A stretch of 26,222 bases of DNA from Chloroflexota bacterium (GTDB taxonomy: Bacteria; Chloroflexota; FW602-bin22; JACPRP01). The notes beneath the pieces were generated by a model that ran no database searches, was not told the origin of the DNA, and saw only the letters and a program-made list of their open reading frames with translations. The position numbers and the translations under genes are program-made. The stretch spans positions 1-26,222 of the forward strand of contig JACQUC010000081.1 of the NCBI GenBank assembly GCA_016210495.1, given 5' to 3'. Shown in pieces: positions 1 to 6,673 of this stretch (positions are counted from its first letter, which is position 1; each line of letters opens with the position of its first letter).

Positions 1-680
1 CCCGCCTCGAAGGCCGCCGCCTGGATATCGCCCGTGAGGTTGCGGTGGCCAATGAATACCGACTTGAAGCCGCTGCCTGATGCCGCCAGGATGATCGTCT
101 TGGCGTGGAAGTAGTAGGTGTTGTCGTTCCAGTAGTTGAATCCTACCGCACCCACGGTCGACCCGTCCATCTGAACCAAGTCGGTGATCATCACGCGGTC
201 GACGATGTTCACTTTTGACTCTACCATCTTGCGCCGCAGCGTATCCATCTGGGGCAGCGAGTTCACGACGTTGTGTTTTGTGTTGAGGTGGCCTCGTGAC
301 TTGCGGCGTACGAACTTGCCGTTGGCGTCCTTTTCATAGACCTGCTTGCCGTATTTGGAACCCCACTGATCGATGTCTAGCACAATTGGCTTTGTTTGCT
401 CAAACAGCTGCCTGCACCAGGCCTGATCGTTGATGTACTCGCCCCAAACGATCATCTCGTTAAGCCAGACGTCCATGTCGTCCTCGTCGGGATCGAAGAC
501 GGTGAAGATGCCGGCGGCGAAAGGGCTCTGCCCGCTCCTGCCAATCCTGCTCTTGTCGACGACGGTCACCTTCGCGCCATCGCCCAGCACCCTGCTGGCC
601 TCGATGGCGGCAAGGCAACCCGCCAGGCCACCGCCGATCACCAGGACGTCGCTCTGAACAACGGTATTGATGCCTCTCAT
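1..680 (-). CDS. FAD-binding fumarate reductase/succinate dehydrogenase-like flavoprotein A (partial, C-terminus outside window)
   Basis: The first 226 residues are visible; the gene runs off the left edge. The N-terminus is a classic FAD Rossmann strand-turn-helix (DVLVIGGGLAGC, near residues 11-22), followed by an acidic strand end and the RSGQSPFAAGIFTVFDP segment shared with the other two flavoproteins here. Further on come SRGHLNTKHNVVNS and GHRNLTGD, also shared. No signal peptide or Tat motif is present, so it should be cytoplasmic. I chose the ATG at 680, which has GGGGGT about 9 nt upstream. By family (succinate dehydrogenase/fumarate reductase/APS reductase flavoprotein superfamily) it should oxidise or reduce a small C=C or similar bond using FAD; the substrate is unknown. 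It is closer to flavoprotein C (6674-8419) than to B by eye. The transposase at 732-1433 lies directly upstream on the same strand. Confidence 0.88.
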   Translation of the reverse strand, partial: MRGINTVVQSDVLVIGGGLAGCLAAIEASRVLGDGAKVTVVDKSRIGRSGQSPFAAGIFTVFDPDEDDMDVWLNEMIVWGEYINDQAWCRQLFEQTKPIVLDIDQWGSKYGKQVYEKDANGKFVRRKSRGHLNTKHNVVNSLPQMDTLRRKMVESKVNIVDRVMITDLVQMDGSTVGAVGFNYWNDNTYYFHAKTIILAASGSGFKSVFIGHRNLTGDIQAAAFEA

Positions 681-731
681 CTTATTAGTACCCCCATTTT
701 TAGTCTTGACAATGCGCCGTCAGGCAGCGCA

Positions 732-1433
732 TCAGCGCGGATCGGTGAAAGCGGGCGAACGCCGTTCGCCCCTACAATAATCGGGTGGACGGCTGGCGTC
801 CAGCCCAGCAGTTTCGGTTGGCGCAGGCTGCCGTGATGGGGGTAGGCCCGCGTCGGCTTCAGGTAGGCAGCGGGACGTTCTCTGTCCATAGTTCGGATGC
901 AACTCATCCAATTCCCACTTAAGCGGATTATTGGCGATGTATTGCCTTATTTTTGAAAGCGATTCTTCGGTGCGGATGACGTGCTCGTAGTAATTGCGTT
1001 GCCAGAAGGCGGTGCCCGGAGTACGGCGCGCCTCATTGATTCGTTTTGTGGTTGCGGACTTGAACCCTGCTACGAACGAGGACAGCGATCTCGGTGTCTG
1101 ACCTGCGCGCGTCCTTATTTGTAGGGGCGAACGGCCGTTCGCCCCCGGGACCGTTTCACCATCGTGCTCCAAGAAAACGATACCACGAATATGGTTAGGC
1201 ATAACAACATACTCGTCCAGCATCAGTTCCTTCCGAATATGCGCTGACCTCTCCCATTCTTCGCGGACTATGTTACCAAACTGATTGGTTAACATTCCAC
1301 CGTCTATCACACGACCAAGCAGACACGCCCGATCGTGAACGCAAATGGTAAGGAAATACGCACCCGTTTCCGAATAGTCGTAGTCGGACAGTCGAAGGGA
1401 ACGGCGGTGATGTTTGGCTGGATCAAATGGCAT
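732..1433 (-). CDS. REP-associated tyrosine transposase (RAYT, Y1/IS200-like), HUH motif altered
   Basis: A 233-aa Y1-transposase-fold protein of the RAYT family. RAYTs are single-copy relatives of IS200/IS605 TnpA that act on REP palindromes. Landmarks: an N-terminal RRS-RLSDYDYSETGAYFLTICVHD block, the MPNHI-GIV segment at 78-85, the catalytic-tyrosine segment WQRNYYEHVIR (Tyr148/149), and the closing IANNPLKWELDE near 167-176. The HUH metal site is normally His-Ile-His; here it reads His81-Ile-Arg83 (CGT instead of CAT), so the enzyme is probably catalytically impaired. The ATG at 1433 has GAGAGGA about 8 nt upstream; a TTG 27 nt earlier is possible but less good. Two REP-like palindromes lie inside the frame: one codes for residues 97-103, the other codes for part of a ~50-residue C-terminal tail beyond the usual family end. 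It sits between flavoprotein genes B and A. Confidence 0.88.
   Translation of the reverse strand: MPFDPAKHHRRSLRLSDYDYSETGAYFLTICVHDRACLLGRVIDGGMLTNQFGNIVREEWERSAHIRKELMLDEYVVMPNHIRGIVFLEHDGETVPGANGRSPLQIRTRAGQTPRSLSSFVAGFKSATTKRINEARRTPGTAFWQRNYYEHVIRTEESLSKIRQYIANNPLKWELDELHPNYGQRTSRCLPEADAGLPPSRQPAPTETAGLDASRPPDYCRGERRSPAFTDPR
748..779 (+). repeat. REP-like palindrome copy 1
   Basis: A 32-nt unit identical to 1459-1490. Its core at 753-771 is a perfect 9+1+9 inverted repeat (arms GGGCGAACG and CGTTCGCCC), followed by CCTACAATA. It lies inside the last codons of the transposase gene. Copies 1 and 2 are direct repeats that bracket the transposase, the arrangement expected for a RAYT and its cognate REP elements. 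Confidence 0.85.
1119..1146 (-). repeat. REP-like palindrome copy 3 (inverted orientation, inside the transposase)
   Basis: The core at 1124-1145 is a perfect 22-nt palindrome with arms GGGGCGAACGG and CCGTTCGCCCC, preceded by TTGTA. It is the same repeat family as copies 1 and 2 but in the opposite orientation and with a one-base longer centre. It stays in frame with the transposase and codes for roughly PGANGRSPLQ. Confidence 0.8.
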
Positions 1434-1458
1434 AGTCAAAATCCTCTCGCCAACGGGC

Positions 1459-1490
1459 AAAGCGGGCGAACGCCGTTCGCCCCTACAATA
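1459..1490 (+). repeat. REP-like palindrome copy 2
   Basis: Identical over 32 nt to copy 1 (748-779). The perfect palindrome core is at 1464-1482. It lies just upstream of the transposase start, and its right end overlaps the first copy of the 40-nt direct repeat that begins at 1478. Confidence 0.85.
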
Positions 1491-1591
1491 GGTGCGGTGC
1501 GTCCTCAGTTATCCACATATACCACGTCCTTGTTGTCGCTCGACTCACTCGCGCCCCTACAATAGGTGCGGTGCGTCCTCAGTTGTCCACA
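1478..1591 (+). repeat. 40-nt direct repeat pair (1478-1517 and 1552-1591)
   Basis: Two 40-nt copies, offset by 74 nt, differ at a single base (A1511 versus G1585). Each copy begins with the CGCCCCTACAATA end of the REP element and ends in TT[A/G]TCCACA, so one copy carries a consensus DnaA-box 9-mer (TTATCCACA at 1509-1517). A third, looser GTGTCCACA lies at 1635-1643. The duplication looks like a REP half-element copied together with its right flank. The whole stretch 1434-1645 has no gene. Confidence 0.85.
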
Positions 1592-1645
1592 AGCAATCCC
1601 ACGATAGTTGTGGCGTTTCCGAGCAGGTTTAGACGTGTCCACAAA

Positions 1646-3373
1646 TCACACCTTCTGCCGCAGGCTGCGGTGGCGCTGGTAGTCCTGCGTTGGCTTGACG
1701 TAGGGCAGCGGGACGTCCTCAGTCCAGAGTCTCACGGCCTTGCCATCCTGCTGCACCATTATCCACTTCAGCCATTCCTTGTTGTCAACCAGCGGGTAGT
1801 CCTCGCGGAAGTGGAAGCCACGGCTCTCCTTTCGCATCAGGGCTGCGCGCAACATCAGCTCCGCGATGGTGGCCATGTTCTTCGCCTCGTTGGCTTTCAC
1901 CAGATCGTGCAGGTCCTTCGCTTTCATGCGCCCGGCCCTGGCCTTGACCTCCTCGATCTGTCCCAGTGCCTCCTCCAATGTGCTCCTCGTCTTGATCAGC
2001 GATACTCGATAGGGAATGATCGCTTGCTGAATGCTCGCGATCACCTCATCCGGCGAGGTGTCACCGCCCTGGACGAGAGGTCGTACCGCCTCCGCCACGC
2101 TGCGGGCGCCCAAGCCGTTTATCGTCCACTCGTCGGCCTTGACGCCGCGCCCCGCGCTCAACAGCGCTGCCGCGCTCTCGCCGGCCACGGCGCCGGAGAC
2201 GGCGCAGAAGGCGATATTGACGCCGCCGAACGAGTAGCCGCCGTGTGGCGGAATGCAAGTGATGTCTCCTGCCGCGTAAAGGCCGCCGACGTTGGTGGCA
2301 CACCTGGTGTCGATGTGAATGCCGCCGCCGTTGATGATAGTACCGTAGAAGGAAGTTGTCCACTCGATACGCTGCTCGAAAGGATCGATGTTGGCGGCGT
2401 CCCAAACCCGGAAAGTCTCCGGCAGTATCTTGCGGCACAGCGCCCGCTCCTCGGGGGTCGCCGCGCTCAAGTCGAACATGATCGGTCCCCGGCCCTCGTG
2501 CACCTCACGCGCCAGCGCGATGCACTTCGTCGGCTGGTTCGCCCGATTGCCGAGCACAGGATCGTACTCCCACATAAACTCCTCGCCCAGCGCGTTGAGC
2601 CACTTGCCACCGACGCTGACGTAGAGGTTCAAGCCGTGGATGTCGTAGTGGGTAGCGCAGGTGTTGTGGGAGATGTTCTCCATATTGCGCAAGATCACGC
2701 CGGCACGATAGGCGCCGGCCTGCAAGTCGCCGGTCAGGTTGCGGTGCCCGACGAAGATCGACTTGAAGCCCGACCCGGCCGAGGCTAAGACGGTCGCGCG
2801 CGCCTTGATCAGGCAGCTCTTGCCCGTCCAGTAGCTCAGGCCGACGGCGCCAAAGCATTCCCCGTCCAAAGCCAGCACGTCAGTGATCATCACCCTGTCG
2901 ACTACCTCGACGCCGAGGTCCTCGGCTTTCGCCCGCAAGCCCTCCATCATCGGCATCGAGTTGATCACCCCGTGCGACGTTCGGTTGTGCCCCCGCGACT
3001 TACGCCGCATCAAGGTGCCGTCACTCGCCCTCTCGAAAACCTGCCGGCCGGACTCACTGCACCAGTTATCCACATCCTTGGCCACTGCCAGGTCTCGCTC
3101 CCACAGCAGCTTGACCCATTCCTGGTCGCTCAGGTAGTCACCCGAGACGATTGTCTCTTCGACCCAGTCGTCGATGTCGTCTTCGTCGAACTTCAGCGCC
3201 CAGATGCCCGCCGCGAAGGTGCTCTGCCCACTGCGGGCCACCCTGCTCTTGTCCACCAGGATCACCTTTTCGGCGCCGTTCATCCTAGCGGTGATGGCTG
3301 CCAAACAGCCGGCAAGCCCACCTCCAACCACGAGGACGTCGCAGTCGAGAAACTCGTCGATCACAAAGTTCAT
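1646..3373 (-). CDS. FAD-binding fumarate reductase/succinate dehydrogenase-like flavoprotein B
   Basis: A 575-aa cytoplasmic flavoprotein. The FAD dinucleotide-binding motif GGGLAG is at 17-22, RSGQS at 47-51, the capping-domain segment NALGEEFMWEYDP lies near the middle, GGIHIDTRCATNVGGLYAAGD is the second FAD-contact region, and HGGYSFGGVNIAF follows it. The C-terminal helical domain carries ESRGFHFREDYP (516-527), matching the ESRG.H.R.D.P signature of SdhA/FrdA proteins. No SdhB- or AprB-like iron-sulfur partner is present in the window, so the electron donor or acceptor is unknown. The ATG at 3373 is supported by AAAGGAG about 11 nt upstream. The start overlaps, by ATGA, the stop of a relic frame (3370-3510) that resembles the tail of flavoprotein C. 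It lies 180 bp downstream of the TRAP permease, on the same strand. Confidence 0.9.
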   Translation of the reverse strand: MNFVIDEFLDCDVLVVGGGLAGCLAAITARMNGAEKVILVDKSRVARSGQSTFAAGIWALKFDEDDIDDWVEETIVSGDYLSDQEWVKLLWERDLAVAKDVDNWCSESGRQVFERASDGTLMRRKSRGHNRTSHGVINSMPMMEGLRAKAEDLGVEVVDRVMITDVLALDGECFGAVGLSYWTGKSCLIKARATVLASAGSGFKSIFVGHRNLTGDLQAGAYRAGVILRNMENISHNTCATHYDIHGLNLYVSVGGKWLNALGEEFMWEYDPVLGNRANQPTKCIALAREVHEGRGPIMFDLSAATPEERALCRKILPETFRVWDAANIDPFEQRIEWTTSFYGTIINGGGIHIDTRCATNVGGLYAAGDITCIPPHGGYSFGGVNIAFCAVSGAVAGESAAALLSAGRGVKADEWTINGLGARSVAEAVRPLVQGGDTSPDEVIASIQQAIIPYRVSLIKTRSTLEEALGQIEEVKARAGRMKAKDLHDLVKANEAKNMATIAELMLRAALMRKESRGFHFREDYPLVDNKEWLKWIMVQQDGKAVRLWTEDVPLPYVKPTQDYQRHRSLRQKV

Positions 3374-3510
3374 CTAAAAGAAAACTCCTTTCTCTCACTT
3401 CTATCTATCGGTGCGCCTGGCGGAGAACTATACGCTTCCTTGGGCTTGACATTGGGATCCATCACGGCGGTAGCAAGCGCTACCCATTCTATATCACCCC
3501 TGGCGGCACG
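3370..3510 (-). pseudogene. Relic of a fourth flavoprotein gene (C-terminal tail only)
   Basis: Between the TRAP permease stop and flavoprotein B, a 46-codon open stretch on the minus strand encodes PNVKPKEAYSSPPGAP (about 3400-3460). The matching end of flavoprotein C is PYVQPKEAYSSPPGTP. The stretch is preceded by an in-frame TGA at 3511-3513, and nothing homologous is seen upstream of it, so only the tail survives. Its stop codon (3372-3370) overlaps the ATG of flavoprotein B as ATGA, which suggests the lost gene was translationally coupled to B. The similarity is obvious by eye but short; the length and end-point of the deletion cannot be judged from this sequence alone. Confidence 0.7.
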
Positions 3511-3553
3511 TCAATTCCGTCCACCAGTAACCGGTCAAAGTACCGTTCCACAC

Positions 3554-5464
3554 TTACCGTACGGTGGGGGTCACCTCCCGACCAGGATCGGGGACTGCAA
3601 CGACTGGCGTGCGAAGCTGCCACGCCACGAGTATCGCGATCAGCCCCACGCCGGAGAAAGCCAATGGAACGCTGGGGGCAATGAGCATAAACCCAGCTGC
3701 GACGGCCGCTGATCTCTGAATAAGGCCCAAGCGTCGCAACATATAACCTCGTAGCCCGGCTGCTACGATGATAGAGCCCGCGAGCGCCGTGATGCCCGAA
3801 ACCACGATCCTATCCACTGGCCCCTCCATCAGCAACGATTGATCGAAAGCAAAGGCAAACGGAATCACGTAGGCAGCAATTCCCAGCTTCACTGCTTCCC
3901 AGCCGGTGGCCCACACCTTCGCTCCGCTCAAGCCACAGGCCACAAACACGGCAATGCACACCGGTGGAGTAATGAAGGATGCCATTCCCCAGTAGACCAC
4001 AAAGAGGTGCGCCGTCGTTGGGGATAGCCCCAGAGTTATCAGCGTTGGCGCAGCAAGCGCCGCCAGAGTCATATAGGCGGGAATGGAATCCAACCCCATA
4101 CCGAGAACAAGGCTAGAAAGGCCCACAAAGGCAAGCGTCAAGGCAAGATTCTGTCCGGATACCTCCAGCAAGAACCCGGGGATACGAACGGCCAGACCGC
4201 TTAGCTCGAGCGATCCAACCAGCATGCCCACGGCTGCCGTTATGACCACAATTCCCACCCAGGACTTGGTGGCCGCGGCGACGCCGTAGAATATCGGCCT
4301 GGGCAGCAGCCAATGCTTACGGTTGCGCGATAGGAAACTGCTCCCGATCAGAAACGGCAGGGAGAACATACCGGCTATGTCGGGAGGTAGGCGAACGAAT
4401 ATCAGAAAGTATACTAGCGCGCCAAGAGGAATAAGGTAGAACCATCCTTCCTTGAGCACAGAAGCCGCGGCAGGAATGTCCCCTCGCGGAGAAGGTCTGA
4501 TGCCGTGTCGCAGCGCCTCGAAATGTACCGACGCGAACACCACCACGTAATAGAGCACGGCAGGGATAAGAGCAGCCTTGACGATGTCGGCATACCCAAC
4601 GTTGATCCACTCCGCCATGACGAAGGCCACCGCGCCCATAACCGGGGGGAGCAGTTGGCCGCCGGTGGAAGACACTGCCTCCACGGCGCCTGCCACCGTT
4701 GGCCGGTAGCCAGTTTTAATCATTAGAGGAATGGTAAACGCCCCCGTCGTGGCTGTGTTCCCGGCAGGTGAACCCGAGATCGTGCCGAAGAAAGCGCTGG
4801 ATATCACCGCCGCCTTGGCCGGCCCCCCACGAGCGCTGCCCGTGAGCGCCAGCGCGATGCCCATAAACCACTCGCCAACGCCAGCAGTTTGGAGCAAGCT
4901 AGCGTACAGTAGGAACACGATGAGGATGCTCGTGGACACCCCGAGAGGCAGCCCAAAGATACCACCTGTTCCGACGTATATGCCGTATGTTAGACGGTCC
5001 AGGGCAAACCCCTTGCCGTGCAGCAGGCCGGGCAAGTAGTTCTGGAACATCGTCATCGCCATGAGGGTGATTATCAACAACGGCAGAATCCAACTGCTGC
5101 TGCGCCGCACGGCTTCCAGCAATGGGACAATCAGCAAGAGGGCCAGCGCCATACCCAAGGTGTCGAGATAGCCGTACGAGCTATACTCCAGAGCCAGATC
5201 GTAGAACACTGCCATAAATCCCGCGCCAATCAGCCCTGCGATAACCAGCAGCACGTCGTACCAGGCCAGCGTGGCGCGTTCCCGCTCCTTGCCACGTGCC
5301 GAGTACGCCAGGAAAATGATCAGAAATACCAACGCCAGGCTGATGGCGCGGTGCTGCACGCGCGGAAAGTATATGCCAAGCCAGGTAAGCGCCCGGCTGG
5401 CGATAAGGACTTCGTAGAGCCCTGTGATACCAGCCAGAACAGTTATCACTTGGCCGCGATTCAT
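3554..5464 (-). CDS. TRAP transporter permease, fused small (DctQ-like) and large (DctM-like) subunits, TAXI type
   Basis: A 636-aa polytopic membrane protein. The first ~150 residues hold about four hydrophobic helices equivalent to the small Q subunit, and the rest holds the DctM-type domain. Landmarks are the FFGTISGSPAGNTATTGAF loop, GMGLDSIPAYMTLAALAAP and VYWGMASFITPPVCIAVF, all typical of TRAP large subunits. Fused permeases of this length pair with TAXI-family solute receptors, and one is encoded immediately upstream (5547-6605, 82-bp gap). Together they form a sodium- or proton-driven secondary importer for a small organic anion; the substrate cannot be inferred. The ATG at 5464 has GGGAGA 5 nt upstream. 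The gene closes the transport part of the minus-strand cluster and is followed by the flavoprotein relic and flavoprotein B. Confidence 0.93.
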   Translation of the reverse strand: MNRGQVITVLAGITGLYEVLIASRALTWLGIYFPRVQHRAISLALVFLIIFLAYSARGKERERATLAWYDVLLVIAGLIGAGFMAVFYDLALEYSSYGYLDTLGMALALLLIVPLLEAVRRSSSWILPLLIITLMAMTMFQNYLPGLLHGKGFALDRLTYGIYVGTGGIFGLPLGVSTSILIVFLLYASLLQTAGVGEWFMGIALALTGSARGGPAKAAVISSAFFGTISGSPAGNTATTGAFTIPLMIKTGYRPTVAGAVEAVSSTGGQLLPPVMGAVAFVMAEWINVGYADIVKAALIPAVLYYVVVFASVHFEALRHGIRPSPRGDIPAAASVLKEGWFYLIPLGALVYFLIFVRLPPDIAGMFSLPFLIGSSFLSRNRKHWLLPRPIFYGVAAATKSWVGIVVITAAVGMLVGSLELSGLAVRIPGFLLEVSGQNLALTLAFVGLSSLVLGMGLDSIPAYMTLAALAAPTLITLGLSPTTAHLFVVYWGMASFITPPVCIAVFVACGLSGAKVWATGWEAVKLGIAAYVIPFAFAFDQSLLMEGPVDRIVVSGITALAGSIIVAAGLRGYMLRRLGLIQRSAAVAAGFMLIAPSVPLAFSGVGLIAILVAWQLRTPVVAVPDPGREVTPTVR

Positions 5465-5546
5465 TCAGGTCTCCCGTCCATTATGAGTTGGTCTGCCACA
5501 CCTGGTTCCCCAATGAGGGGTCCTTCTGGTCACATCCAGCGACTGC

Positions 5547-6605
5547 TTACTTCAACAGTTCCTGCTGCCGCTTCTCCACTGCATCCGTCCACTTGCCCGC
5601 TTCCTTCAAGAACTTGACAGCGCCAGGATGAAATGGAACCGTAAAGCCTACGACGGTCTGCTCAATGGTCCACTCGGCGGCAGAGGAGTGTATCTTCTTC
5701 ACCTCCTCAGGATTGCCCAGGATAATCTTCGTTATCTTGTAGACGGTTTCTTCCGGCAAATCCGGATGCACGACAAACGTGCCAGCGCCTGCCGATATCG
5801 ATCGAACCGGTTTGGTTATCCCACGATACGCCCCTGCCGGTATCACGACCTCAAAAAAGGCCGGGTTCAGCTCCTTCAACAACTGGTCCATCTTGTCGCC
5901 CAGGTCGAGGAAGGTGACGTCCGTGGTCTCAGCAATCTCTCTGATCGTAGCCGCGCCGATGGTGCCTGGCATTACGGCGGCATCGGCCGTGCCCAGCTTG
6001 AGAGCTTCGACGGCCTCGTTGGCCTCGGCGGTTTCCAGAATATTCACTTCGTTTTTCGGCACGCCGTAGACCTTCAGCAGCGCATTGGTCAGCTCCTCCA
6101 GATCTTGAACGGCCTTGCGCTTGCCAATGACCTTCTTCCCGCGGAAGTCAGCGGGGGTCTTGATGCCTGAATCGACTCGGGCGATAACTTGCCGCGTCGT
6201 CGGCGCCCCCATCGCAATCAATCGCAGAGATACCGGGCTCTTGAACGTCCCTCGTCCACGGTAGGCATCGCCAGCCGACAGGCTGTTACCTACGCCGAGG
6301 TCAAGACGCTTTTCTCCAATGGCGCGGACCACTGCATCAGAGCCGCCCGTCGCTTCTACACTGGTCTGGATTCCCGCATCCTTATTGATTAAGGTGGAGA
6401 AACCGACGGCGATGATGTGGGGACCACTGCCGATGGAAGACGAGCCAATGCTCAGGGTCGTTACCTTTTGTGCCTGCTTAGCCGACTTCTCGCCGTCCTT
6501 ACTTACGGCCGTCTGCGCCGAAGGGGAACATCCCACCACTAACAAAGTCAGAACAATCAACCCGACAGGAATCGCCTGAAACACGGTGCCTGAACGCGAC
6601 CTCAC
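5547..6605 (-). CDS. TAXI-family TRAP transporter solute-binding lipoprotein
   Basis: A 352-aa extracytoplasmic receptor. The N-terminus is a lipoprotein signal (RSRSG basic start, hydrophobic core, lipobox LVVGC with the modified Cys near residue 26) and a short linker. The mature part opens with TTLSIGSSSIGSGPHIIAVGFSTLIN, followed by EATGGSDAVVRAIGEKRLDLGVGNSLSAGDAYRG-type text, the recognisable ligand-binding region of the TAXI (TRAP-associated extracytoplasmic immunogenic) family. It should capture substrate outside the membrane and pass it to the permease encoded just downstream. The GTG at 6605 is the start: an excellent AAGGAGGTG lies 6 nt upstream and no better ATG exists. It lies 68 bp downstream of flavoprotein C, on the same strand, so it is probably co-transcribed. 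Confidence 0.92.
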   Translation of the reverse strand: MRSRSGTVFQAIPVGLIVLTLLVVGCSPSAQTAVSKDGEKSAKQAQKVTTLSIGSSSIGSGPHIIAVGFSTLINKDAGIQTSVEATGGSDAVVRAIGEKRLDLGVGNSLSAGDAYRGRGTFKSPVSLRLIAMGAPTTRQVIARVDSGIKTPADFRGKKVIGKRKAVQDLEELTNALLKVYGVPKNEVNILETAEANEAVEALKLGTADAAVMPGTIGAATIREIAETTDVTFLDLGDKMDQLLKELNPAFFEVVIPAGAYRGITKPVRSISAGAGTFVVHPDLPEETVYKITKIILGNPEEVKKIHSSAAEWTIEQTVVGFTVPFHPGAVKFLKEAGKWTDAVEKRQQELLK

Positions 6606-6673
6606 TCTCGCACCTCCTTCACTATATTAGGGGGACGCTCAGCCTGAGGAACGAAGGTCCGCCTCTTATCTCG

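Noticed and set aside
1509..1643. Three DnaA-box-like TCCACA words suggesting a replication origin
   Set aside because: Only one is an exact box, two arise from a local duplication, no AT-rich unwinding region or dnaA/dnaN lies nearby, and another TTATCCACA falls by chance inside a coding region at about 3066.
1571..2788. A 405-codon plus-strand open frame opposite flavoprotein B
   Set aside because: It has no recognisable domain and is antisense to conserved FAD-domain sequence.
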